This document shows positions 28,011-36,507 of a stretch of 64,000 nucleotides of DNA, piece after piece. The position numbers were made by a program, and so were the translations under genes. Under the pieces are notes generated by a model. The model was not told where the DNA came from. It worked only from the letters and a program-made list of their open reading frames with translations, and ran no database searches. Numbering within the stretch: the stretch's first letter is position 1; every line of letters starts with the position of its first letter. The stretch comes from a bacterium (GTDB taxonomy: Bacteria; Electryoneota; RPQS01), in the NCBI GenBank assembly GCA_016703065.1, contig JADJCU010000002.1:124001-188000 (forward strand), in the 5' to 3' direction.

Positions 28011-29729
28011 ATGAACCGTAAAAGACTACATCCCGCACTATTCCTGCTGATCAGCCTTCTAACCGTCGGCGTTGCGTTTATCGGCTGCGAAGGCGACCAA
28101 GGTCCGGCAGGACCTTCCGGACTGAATCCTGATTCGGCGCCGATCATCACGGCGGTCGTCGCCGCACCGGATTCCGTCGGAACAGGCGAGAGCACGACGC
28201 TGTTTGTCAGCGCCTATGATCCGAATGGCGACGCCATGACCTATCAGTGGTCGGCAACCAGCGGCACGCTGTCGAATCCGACTGCCGCCGTAACGAACTA
28301 CACGCCGCCCAGCGGCATCGGTCTCTACACGATAACCGTGACCGTTACCGACGCCGATGGAAGCACCTCCGGCACAGTAAACGTCGGCGTGAACACCTAC
28401 GTACCGTCAGTCTTCCCGAGCTTCTTGGGTGACAATGCCAACCGGTGCAGCCACTGCCACGAAGCCAAGGTCTCGGGCTGGGAAACAACGCACCATGCCG
28501 AAGCTTACGCGTCACTCGTAGCCTCTGCCTCTGAGAACAACCCGTACTGCTTGCAGTGTCACACCACCGGATGGGACGACATCGTTGCCTTTGATGGCAG
28601 CGTCACCACTCCCGGCGTGGACAACGGCGGCTACGATGACTATGCAAATGTCAATCTGCGCAACGTAACCTGTGAAGCCTGCCACGGCCCGATGGGCCCG
28701 GACTTCTCGTCCCACGAACCGGACATTGAACTTGTCTCCCGCGGCGAAACCTGTAATCGCTGCCACTCGCAGTACGAAGAATACCAGACTTCGGGTCACG
28801 GTCATGCGATCGAAGTGGCCGGTGGAGTGGAAGAGTTCAACACAGAGTTTAATCGGTCAAGCTGTAACTTCTGCCATATCTCCGAAGGCTTCATCAAGAA
28901 GTGGGATCCCGACTGGGCCGACCGTGCCGTCCCGGCCGACGGCTGGCAGGTCTCCTGCGCAACATGCCACGACGTGCACTCGCTCAACGCCGAGAACAAC
29001 CCCGCCTACTTGCGCGGCCTCGATGAATTCCCGATCGTGTACGCCGGTCCGGATCATCCCGACACACTGTGGATTCCGAACGAAGAAGAAGGCTACCTGA
29101 GCTTCGGCAAGGGCCAGCAATGCGCCCAGTGCCACCACGCTCGCCGCAACGAAGCCAACATCAATGGCCAGATCAACAACGGCTCGGCTCACCCCGGTCC
29201 GCACGCATCGTGTCAGGCCGATATGATTATCGGCCGCGGCTCATACGAAATTCCGGGCAAGACCTACGTCCGTGAGTCCCCGCACCAACCGGATACCGAA
29301 AGCGGCGAGACTTCTTTGGAGAATATGTGCGTGACCTGCCACGTTCACACGATTCCCGGCGACACCCCCGGACACGACTATCACGGCCACAGCTTCGCCC
29401 CGGTCGTTGAAGCCTGTCAGCAGTGCCACGGTACCGGCAGTGATTTCGACTACCACGGCAAACGTACCGAGATTCAGGAGTTGATGGATTCCCTGTTCGC
29501 CATGTTGCAGAACGACGGCGCTGAACCGATCTTCGATACGACGCTCACTGAGCGTTACGAGCGTGAAGCCGCCTACGCCTGGTTCTTCGTCAACAACGAA
29601 GGCTCGATGGGTGTCCACAACTACCCCTACGCACATTCGCTTCTGACCAACGCCATCGACCATCTGCATGAGAATGGCGCTGCGATCACCGAACCGAAGC
29701 CGACCAAGTTCGCGTTCTTCAAGAACTAA
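28011..29729 (+). CDS. 9-heme cytochrome lipoprotein with collagen-like and Ig-like N-terminus
   Basis: 572 aa. A lipoprotein signal (lipid Cys26, FIGC) is followed by a short collagen-like stretch (GDQGPAGPSG), an Ig/PKD-like domain (about 45-125) and then nine CXXCH motifs (about 145-480). Outer-membrane anchoring with a spacer domain in front of the hemes suggests a cell-surface terminal cytochrome, analogous to MtrC/OmcA or OmcB but without recognisable sequence similarity. Many extra His residues (YHGHS, DYHGK) could be distal heme ligands. The following barrel and 9-heme genes support a porin-cytochrome role. Confidence 0.85.
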   Translation: MNRKRLHPALFLLISLLTVGVAFIGCEGDQGPAGPSGLNPDSAPIITAVVAAPDSVGTGESTTLFVSAYDPNGDAMTYQWSATSGTLSNPTAAVTNYTPPSGIGLYTITVTVTDADGSTSGTVNVGVNTYVPSVFPSFLGDNANRCSHCHEAKVSGWETTHHAEAYASLVASASENNPYCLQCHTTGWDDIVAFDGSVTTPGVDNGGYDDYANVNLRNVTCEACHGPMGPDFSSHEPDIELVSRGETCNRCHSQYEEYQTSGHGHAIEVAGGVEEFNTEFNRSSCNFCHISEGFIKKWDPDWADRAVPADGWQVSCATCHDVHSLNAENNPAYLRGLDEFPIVYAGPDHPDTLWIPNEEEGYLSFGKGQQCAQCHHARRNEANINGQINNGSAHPGPHASCQADMIIGRGSYEIPGKTYVRESPHQPDTESGETSLENMCVTCHVHTIPGDTPGHDYHGHSFAPVVEACQQCHGTGSDFDYHGKRTEIQELMDSLFAMLQNDGAEPIFDTTLTERYEREAAYAWFFVNNEGSMGVHNYPYAHSLLTNAIDHLHENGAAITEPKPTKFAFFKN

Positions 29730-29787
29730 CTACTCAGGCTTAAGCGCCTGCGGGCCTCATCGCCCGCCGACGCCCATTCTTAGCGGC

Positions 29788-29824
29788 GGCGGATTCCTTG
29801 CAATGCTATGGCAAGGAATCCGCC
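29788..29824 (+). other. Long hairpin between the lipoprotein and barrel genes
   Basis: A perfect 14-bp stem, GGCGGATTCCTTGC / GCAAGGAATCCGCC, has a 9-base loop. It lacks a strong T-run, so it may be an mRNA processing or differential-expression hairpin rather than a full terminator. Confidence 0.55.
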
Positions 29825-29859
29825 CCGCGCATTTTCAGAAGGGAAATAATCGCACAACC

Positions 29860-31104
29860 ATGCGAATATCCAAGTCTATGCAGATGTTACTGCTGTTAAC
29901 TCTGCTTCTCGGAATCGTCGGCCCGCCGTGGACGACCGACGCTGCCGCCGCGCCCACGTTCACGGGCCGAGCCGGACTCTGGTCATACGTCCGCGATGAT
30001 TCCGTCGACCATGTCCAAATCGTCCCGCTGCTCAGCCTAAACGTCAATCGCTTGGGCTGCAGCGAAGAGTGGGCCGTCGAAACTACCTTCCGCGGCTTCG
30101 CAGACTATCAGAATGGCGCAACCAACGGCTCGGCCGTCTTGCGTGCTCACCGTGCCGTGATCATCTGGAAAACCGAAGGTACCGGCTGGGAACTGCGCGG
30201 CGGTCAACAGTGGGTGAGCGAAGGCATCGGTCGCGGCAACGACGTCGGACTCTGGAGTCGCCACGAGTTTAGCCGCAAGACCGACCTCCGCGCCTATGTC
30301 GGCGCGCGCCTTCCCAATACGCTCGCCTTCGATCACGCGATTCCCGAAACCGGCATGACCGGAGGACTGAATTTCCGCACGAAATTCGGCCCGCGTCAAC
30401 TCGGCCTGTCATACTTCTACGTCGGCGACGATGCCCGCGTCTTGTTCTCCGGGTTGGGCTTCGACTACTTTTGCGCATCACTCACCGATGTGACGATTCG
30501 TATGCGCTTGCACATGAATCTCGAGCAGGAAGCCATCGAGACCGGCCAACTCTCCGTATACTGGCAGACCAATGACAAACTCTTGATCAACGCCGACGTG
30601 CGCTCGCAGACTCCGCGCATCTTCGAGGACTCCTTCTTCTCAATCTTCCTCGACGAAGCCAAGACCAACACCGCCCGCGCGGGTGCTGAATACGAATTCT
30701 ACAGGCACTTCTTCGCCACCGGAATGGGCTATCTCGTCTTCACGGAAGAGGACATGCTCTACAAGACTCGCCTCGGCCTTGGGTGCAAAAAGATTGAAGT
30801 CGGCTACACCCACTGGCTCTCTGCCGGTAAGGGCGACATGGACGGCTTCTACGGCGAAATCAAGCACGGCTGCAAGGCGCTCGACGGCTACGCAGGCTTT
30901 GACTACGCGCGCGGTTCAAACAGTGAAATTCGCCCCAACAGCGAGGATCAAGTCATCTTCGCCGGCCTCGATTGGTCGCCCAAGTCGTACTTCACGATTG
31001 GCGCGCGCGGCGAACACTTGAAAGACAGCGAGCGCAGTGAAGACTTCCGCGCTCTCTTTTCGCTCATGACCACGTTTAAGTCAGGCGTAAGGAGCGGATC
31101 ATGA
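29860..31104 (+). CDS. Predicted outer-membrane beta-barrel (porin-like)
   Basis: 414 aa. The ATG is chosen for the signal peptide that follows (MLLLLTLLLGIVGPPW...DAAAA). Upstream frame-open sequence lies across a hairpin and has no coding character. The mature part is a run of amphipathic beta strands with aromatic girdles (GLWSYVRDD, LGLSYFYVGDD, YTHWLSAGKGDMDGFYGEI). The C-terminus does not end in an aromatic residue. It lies between a surface 9-heme lipoprotein and a periplasmic 9-heme cytochrome, and its stop overlaps the latter start (ATGA). Proposed sheath of a trans-outer-membrane conduit; this is context only. Confidence 0.7.
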   Translation: MRISKSMQMLLLLTLLLGIVGPPWTTDAAAAPTFTGRAGLWSYVRDDSVDHVQIVPLLSLNVNRLGCSEEWAVETTFRGFADYQNGATNGSAVLRAHRAVIIWKTEGTGWELRGGQQWVSEGIGRGNDVGLWSRHEFSRKTDLRAYVGARLPNTLAFDHAIPETGMTGGLNFRTKFGPRQLGLSYFYVGDDARVLFSGLGFDYFCASLTDVTIRMRLHMNLEQEAIETGQLSVYWQTNDKLLINADVRSQTPRIFEDSFFSIFLDEAKTNTARAGAEYEFYRHFFATGMGYLVFTEEDMLYKTRLGLGCKKIEVGYTHWLSAGKGDMDGFYGEIKHGCKALDGYAGFDYARGSNSEIRPNSEDQVIFAGLDWSPKSYFTIGARGEHLKDSERSEDFRALFSLMTTFKSGVRSGS

Positions 31105-31877
31105 GAACCATGGTGATTCTTTTCACGCTCTGCGCGGCCTCCGCATTTGCGTCTGAACACGCGCTCGTCGGCTCCGACGGCAAATTACCTTCGGCCTTCA
31201 AGCATGACGTCCACATCGAGCAGGGCGTCACCTGCGCCGCCTGTCACGTCGGCGTGGAAACCAGCGTCAAGGGCACGGACAACCTGATGCCCCTCTGGTC
31301 CGTCTGCTCCGACTGCCACTCACCCGAAGACGTCGCCAACAAGGGCGTCGCATTGGGCGAGCAAAAAGACGGCTTCGTCTATAAGACCGTAACCAACTAC
31401 AGCCCGATCTTCCGTCATCAGCGCCATCTCGAGAAAGCCAAACTGGACTGCAACGTCTGCCACGCGAATCTCGATCAACCCGTCGCCGACGGCAAGCGCG
31501 GTCACTTCCCGCTGATGTCCGACTGCATGTCATGCCACGAGCAGCGCTCAGTGCATCGCGATTGCAAGACCTGCCACCTGCCCGGCGAAAAGCTGACTCC
31601 CGACGATCACAATCTAATGTGGGATCAGCGTCACGGCTTGGCCTCAACCGCTCCCGATGCGCAGTGCATGATGTGCCACATCAGCGGCACGAAGCTCGAC
31701 TGTCAGGCCTGTCATCAGGGCGACGCGGTGATCAATCCGCATCCGCGCAACTATCTCCGAAGCCATGGTCAGGACGCGCATCTTTCGGACTTCCGCTGTG
31801 GAACCTGCCACGAGCAGCGCAGCTTCTGCGTCGACTGTCACCGCGACATTCACCCTCGCCTTCATCTCGTGCAGTGA
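31101..31877 (+). CDS. 9-heme periplasmic cytochrome c
   Basis: 258 aa. A signal peptide (MRTMVILFTLCAASAFA) precedes nine CXXCH motifs, about one per 27 residues. Additional His in FKHDVHIE and FRHQRHLE patterns are typical distal ligands of triheme/c7-like modules. By size and position it matches the periplasmic component (MtrA/OmaB-like) of a porin-cytochrome complex. The ATG overlaps the barrel stop. Its last 38 codons share DNA, in another frame, with the start of the next cytochrome gene. Confidence 0.9.
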   Translation: MRTMVILFTLCAASAFASEHALVGSDGKLPSAFKHDVHIEQGVTCAACHVGVETSVKGTDNLMPLWSVCSDCHSPEDVANKGVALGEQKDGFVYKTVTNYSPIFRHQRHLEKAKLDCNVCHANLDQPVADGKRGHFPLMSDCMSCHEQRSVHRDCKTCHLPGEKLTPDDHNLMWDQRHGLASTAPDAQCMMCHISGTKLDCQACHQGDAVINPHPRNYLRSHGQDAHLSDFRCGTCHEQRSFCVDCHRDIHPRLHLVQ

Positions 31878-32749
31878 AGATCGTGTCACCGAAAGCTACG
31901 ACACGCATCCGAGTAACTGGATGGATCCGTTTAGCCCCGACTGGCATGGACAAGCGGCAATTGGTTCAAGTGGTGCGAGCTGCTTGGATTGCCATGCGAT
32001 CAGTAGCGCCTCGAATAGCATGAACGGTGAAGGCGCAAGTGCCGCGACACCGACGGCAGGTGCTGCCTGCTATGATTGCCACTCTTATCCGCATGTCGCG
32101 GACATGAATCGATCACATGCCGAGCACTTCCGCACTCTGCAGAACTGGTCAACGGTCAGCAACTGTCGATCCTGTCACGGTGCGGACTTCGCCGGAGGCC
32201 GCAGCGGCGCGAGCTGTAACGAATGCCATACGCAGCAGGGTGGACCCGCGGCGTGCAACACCTGTCACGGCATGCCACCCACCACGACTCGTCCCATTGG
32301 CGGCTACAACCCCGGCGTACATGCCGCGCATTCGCGCTATGCCTGCACCGAGTGTCATGCTCGCGTGAATGGCTTGGATCATATTGACGCGTTGCCTGCC
32401 GATGTGTCGTTCGAGAATGCTCGCATCTCAAATCAACACGGCTATCCTGTGAGCTACGAGAGTCTCGGCGGCGGCAACGGGACGTGCGCTACCTACTGTC
32501 ACTCGGACTTGCACAGCGGTCCGCCGCGCGTCGCGGTGGCTTGGGCAGCTGGCCAGACATTAACAACGTGTGTCTCGTGCCATTCCGTGCCGCCGGTGTC
32601 GGACTTTCATCCAAACAATCCGCGCTGCCACGAGTGCCATCTGAACATCGATCCGGAATTCGAACTACAACAATCCGAACGCGATTAGGTTCTTGCCCGG
32701 CGACACCCTTCACGTAAACGGCGTCGTCAACGCGATCTTCCCCGGATAA
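31765..32749 (+). CDS. 9-heme cytochrome lipoprotein, frameshifted at the 3' end
   Basis: A lipoprotein-like signal ends LAFISC, then eight CXXCH motifs and one CX3CH (TCATYCHSD) follow, resembling Geobacter-type surface multiheme proteins with CxxxCH sites. The start is uncertain: the ATG used here gives 35 residues before the Cys, and a GTG at 31798 is an alternative. Either start lies inside the preceding gene in another frame. The frame closes at 32688, but the neighbouring frame gives a sensible C-terminus (FLPGDTLHVNGVVNAIFPG) to 32749, consistent with GAGA collapsed to GA near 32662. Likely a second outer-membrane heme component. Confidence 0.75.
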
Positions 32750-32771
32750 TCGCCATCTGCCTTGAAATAGC

Positions 32772-32806
32772 AAGCGGCCCGGCATACGAGAGATGTCGGG
32801 CCGCTT
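32772..32806 (+). terminator. Rho-independent terminator after module B
   Basis: A 10-bp perfect stem (AAGCGGCCCG / CGGGCCGCTT) with inner CAT/ATG pairing is followed by TCATTTCC. It ends the module B transcript. Confidence 0.75.
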
Positions 32807-32812
32807 CATTTC

Positions 32813-33556
32813 CGCTCCGCTCTCCCCCCAAAGTTGCCGCAACTTTGGGGGACAAAGGGGGGCCTCTGGCCGGAATCTCAAGCGCTAGCGCAACCAGTCC
32901 AGCGGCACGCTAGCTCCCCTTCTCCGTTTACGGGGAAGGGGCGGGGGATGGGGTTTTGCCTCCGCTCGTCGGGGCGGCAGAACAGGCAGCCCGTCTCGTA
33001 AGGATGCCGCCCGCCCTCCGCTCTCCCCCAAAGTTGCCGCAACTTTGGGGGGACAAAGGGGGCCTCTGACCGGAATCTCAAGCGCCAGCGCAACCAGCCC
33101 AGCGGCACGCTAGCTCCCCTTCTCCGTTCACGGGGAAGGGGCAGGGGGATGGGGTTTTGCCTCCGCTCGTCGGGGCGGCAGAACAGGCAGCCCGTCTCGT
33201 AAGGATGCCGCCCGCCCTCCGCTCTCCCCCCAAAGTTGCCGCAACTTTGGGGGGACAAAGGGGGGCCTCTGACCGGAATCAGGAGCGCCAGCACAACCAG
33301 TCCAGCGGCACGCTGGTCTCCCCCCAAAGTTGTCTGCAACTTTGGGGGGACAAAGGGGGGCCTCTGACCGGAATCAGGAGCGCCAGCACAACCAGTCCAG
33401 CGGCACGCTGGTCTCTCCCCAAAGTTGCCACAACTTCGGGGGGACAAAGGGGGCCCTCTGACCGGAATCAGGAGCGCCAGCACAACCAGTCCAGCGGCAC
33501 GCTGGTCTCTCCCCAAAGTTGCCACAACTTCGGGGGGACAAAGGGGGGCCTCTCGC
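32813..33556. repeat. Array of hairpin repeats (six copies of a 25-nt palindrome)
   Basis: Six copies of CCCCAAAGTTGC-C-GCAACTTTGGGG, or close variants, sit near 32824, 33025, 33225, 33320, 33417 and 33510. Two long units (about 200 bp) include an added segment CTCCCCTTCTCCG...GGGGAAGGGG and a GCCCGTCTCGTAAGGATGCC stretch. Three short units (about 95 bp) contain CCAGCGGCACGCTGG. Each palindrome is followed by ACAAAGGGGG. The units differ by few bases, indicating recent expansion. They have no spacer diversity like CRISPR and no plausible gene. REP-like or miniature mobile repeats are likely. Confidence 0.85.
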
Positions 33557-34001
33557 GCCTCCCCACTTATTGCCCAAATGTATAACATATTGATTATAAT
33601 TGATTGTCTATATTTGACAAATCCCGATTTATGTATTATATTAGCGTCAGCTAACCAAACAAAACCGCCCCGGAGGAACCCGGCGGAAGAGGCCAACCAC
33701 ACGGCCTGAACGGGCGGTCCAGTCTGATCAGCAAAGAACTTGTCGTGCTGGCACGCCCCTCCAAGTACCTGCGGGGAAACCGAGACCACTACAACAGACG
33801 ACCGCTTAGAAAACACTCATTGTAAGCGTAAACGCAGCGCCTGCGGGTCCAGCGTCTACGCTGGAAAAGAAAGCGGCCTCAGCTTTCGCCGAGACCGCCA
33901 CTACATCAATCGTCCAATCATCAGCGAAGCGCATTAGGTCCAGCGGTACGCTGGCCAAGGCCGCAGGTGCAGGACCCAACCCGGCTTCCGCCGGAGCTTG
34001 T
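33557..34001. other. Intergenic region with diverged repeat fragments
   Basis: No supported gene. It holds further small imperfect palindromes related to the adjacent array (CCAGCGTCTACGCTGG, CCAGCGGTACGCTGG) and an A+T-rich stretch near 33585-33650. The array ends the plus-strand module, and the minus-strand module C converges on it. Confidence 0.5.
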
Positions 34002-36494
34002 CTACCCAAACATCGAGTAGAGAATAAACACTAACAACACCAATCCAGTAAGAAACGCTAGCCAGCCCCACGTCGAGAGCACGATCTTGTGCCACCGTTT
34101 CATAGGCGGAACAATGTGACCGTCGAGCTTGCCTTCGTTGACCAACTGCTCAATCTCCCGCGGACGTTCACGTTCAAGCTCTTCAGTCGACTCACGGCCC
34201 GTGAAGATCACATCGTCAAACGGGAACTTCGACGGACGCAAATGCCCGTTGAAGAAGTGCACAGTGAAGATGAATGCCGTCGCCAGCAGTGCCTCTTCAC
34301 TGTGAACAATGTGCGCCAGATTGATCATCCAGCCCGGCAGCAGTTGCGTGAAGAACTCCGGATACCACAGAATGAAACCGCTTGACCCAATGATCACGAC
34401 ACCCCAGAAGACCGCGAAGTAGTCGAACTTCTCCCAGTAGGTGAACTTACCAAAGCGCGGTTTCGGACCAAGACCCAGGAAATAACGGAAGTGGCCGAAC
34501 ATATCCTTGGCGTCTTGAACCTGCGGAACCATCGAACCATCACCCCAGAACAGTCCGCGCTTCTTCTGAATCAGCGCCGCATAGAGAAGACTCAGAACGT
34601 GCAGAATGAAGGTCGCGATCATCAGTATAGCGCCGACGCGATGAATAATTGCCATCTCGCGCAAACCGATGACGTGGTTGGTAATCCAGTAAGCCGCTTC
34701 CGAATGCGAGAACTTGAGCGGCAAACCAGTCATTGCCTGCACCAGGAAGCTCGAGGCCAGCGTGATGTGCAGCGTCCGCTGCCATGGTGAGAAGCGGCGA
34801 ACCCACTTGCGCATCACTTCGGGCGTCCGCTTCGGTCGGCCTTCGATCAAGCCGCGAATGAACCACAGAATCGTGTGCAGTCCGAAGAATCCGAAAACTC
34901 CAAACAGCAGCGAGGTCATGAACTTCTCCGCGACCGTTACGTTGCTCTGCGGAGCCGTCGCGCCCTCGCCGCCGCCGTGCGGGTCGTAATGTGACAAGAA
35001 CTGTACGAAGTTCTCGTTTGCGTCCTTGTGACAGCGCGCGCACGTCTGAATGATCTTGTCCCGGCTGACCTTCGATTCCGGATCGTTTTGACTTCTGATG
35101 TCGTGATTGCCGTGACAATTCACGCATGTTGCAAAGTCGTCGCCCTGATAGCCAAGGTTGTACGCCTGTCCGTGATACGTCCGTTCGTAGGAGCGGACAA
35201 CTTCCGGATTGAGTTGGAATTTCAGCGCGAAGTCGCGGTTGCCGTGACACTTGCTGCACATGTCGATGATGTGCCGGGGCCGCATGTCGTCGCTGACCTT
35301 CTTGATATCTTTGTCTCCGTGACACGTCACGCACGTCGGCGCCTCGGTGTGACCTTTGGCGTAAGCAATGCCGTGCTCGGACTTCATGTACTCCTGATAT
35401 TCCGTCGGATGGCAGTTTTCGCACTGCATCCTTAGGTTCGACTTTGGCTCTTCGCCCGCGACCTTCCTTCTGAAGTGATAGACGTGACATTGCGTGCAGT
35501 TTGCGATGTCACCGGTCTCGGTTTGCGTCATCACCTTGCCGTGCGCGAGGAACTCCTTGGCGTGTCGCTCGCCTTCGTGACAGCGGTTGCACGTTGCCGG
35601 GAGCTGCTCGCGGAAGATGCCTCCGCCGGCATGAACCATCTGCGTTTGGTGGCCGGTGTGGCAGGCGACGCAGGTCATCAGTCTTGCATCGACACTGTCT
35701 TTGCGATGCAATGACTCTTCGTATCCGGTATGGCAGGTTGCGCAAAGTGCGTCCAATCGTTCCACGGACGCGTGCGACGCCGGATCACTTGGTGACAACA
35801 CACCATGTTCGCCGTGGCATGTGACGCAGTTGGGAGCGTCCAAATCGCCGCTCTTCAGCTTGTTGAAATGCTGACTGGCGACGTAGTTCTTGGTTTCGCT
35901 CTTGTGGCACTCCATGCAGCCGTGCACGTTGTATTCGCGCCACTCGGCCACCGACATGCTGTCGCGCCGCGATTTGAAATGCGGGTCATGACACGACGTG
36001 CAGCTCATTTGCGCGCTGGCCGCCTTGCCCGTTCTCGAGTGCACGCTCTTATCAAAGGCTTCAAGTTCAGTCCGGTGGCAGATTCCGCACACCCGTCTGG
36101 AGTCCGCATGATCGGTAATCTGGTGCGAACCGTGACAGTCCGAGCATTCAGGAACGCCGCGGAACCCCATCGCATTCAGCTTGTTGAAGAAGCCGGCCAT
36201 GAAGGTCTTCATTTCGGCATCATGGCAGGTGCCGCAGTTAACCTCACGCGGTCGCTCGTGCGGGAATTCCGCGCTTTTCAGATCGGCGTGGCAGTCAATG
36301 CAGTCCAGACCTTCGTGAACGGAGCCTTTCAGGCTGTCCGTCGTCACGCAGAGGAGTTTTTTGCCCGTCAGCGTCTCGGAGGTGAGCGTAGGGTCGTTGT
36401 GGCAATCCATGCAGTCGTTGTTGGTTTGCGCTCGCAACGGAACGCCAACCATCAGTACTGCAAGAACGAGGAGAATCTTGGCCTCTAAGGTCAT
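34002..36494 (-). CDS. 17-heme cytochrome c fused to a cytochrome b membrane domain (copy 1)
   Basis: 830 aa. A signal peptide (ending PLRAQ) is followed by 17 CXXCH motifs (about 27-500), then about six membrane helices (about 515-830). The helices carry His residues placed as in cytochrome b561/FdnI/NarI-type quinone-reactive subunits (LHITLASSFLVQAMTG, IIHRVGAILMIATFILHV, VHSEEALLATAFIFTVHF). This joins a periplasmic heme chain to a membrane b-type quinol or quinone site in one polypeptide. In Hmc complexes these are separate subunits (HmcA and HmcE). It lies 13 bases after its paralogue, with no obvious ribosome site. Confidence 0.9.
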   Translation of the reverse strand: MTLEAKILLVLAVLMVGVPLRAQTNNDCMDCHNDPTLTSETLTGKKLLCVTTDSLKGSVHEGLDCIDCHADLKSAEFPHERPREVNCGTCHDAEMKTFMAGFFNKLNAMGFRGVPECSDCHGSHQITDHADSRRVCGICHRTELEAFDKSVHSRTGKAASAQMSCTSCHDPHFKSRRDSMSVAEWREYNVHGCMECHKSETKNYVASQHFNKLKSGDLDAPNCVTCHGEHGVLSPSDPASHASVERLDALCATCHTGYEESLHRKDSVDARLMTCVACHTGHQTQMVHAGGGIFREQLPATCNRCHEGERHAKEFLAHGKVMTQTETGDIANCTQCHVYHFRRKVAGEEPKSNLRMQCENCHPTEYQEYMKSEHGIAYAKGHTEAPTCVTCHGDKDIKKVSDDMRPRHIIDMCSKCHGNRDFALKFQLNPEVVRSYERTYHGQAYNLGYQGDDFATCVNCHGNHDIRSQNDPESKVSRDKIIQTCARCHKDANENFVQFLSHYDPHGGGEGATAPQSNVTVAEKFMTSLLFGVFGFFGLHTILWFIRGLIEGRPKRTPEVMRKWVRRFSPWQRTLHITLASSFLVQAMTGLPLKFSHSEAAYWITNHVIGLREMAIIHRVGAILMIATFILHVLSLLYAALIQKKRGLFWGDGSMVPQVQDAKDMFGHFRYFLGLGPKPRFGKFTYWEKFDYFAVFWGVVIIGSSGFILWYPEFFTQLLPGWMINLAHIVHSEEALLATAFIFTVHFFNGHLRPSKFPFDDVIFTGRESTEELERERPREIEQLVNEGKLDGHIVPPMKRWHKIVLSTWGWLAFLTGLVLLVFILYSMFG

Positions 36495-36507
36495 TAATCG
36501 GATCGCG

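Noticed and set aside
32813..33556. CRISPR array
   Set aside because: Repeats are palindromic and of unequal spacing, the intervening sequence is itself repeated, and no cas genes are present.
32878..33816. 312-codon open frame on the minus strand
   Set aside because: It runs through the hairpin array, and its protein is only repeat translation (GPPLSP.. units).
34540..35490. 316-codon frame overlapping the 17-heme fusion gene
   Set aside because: Same strand, other frame, with no CXXCH or helix pattern. The overlapping cytochrome frame explains the openness.
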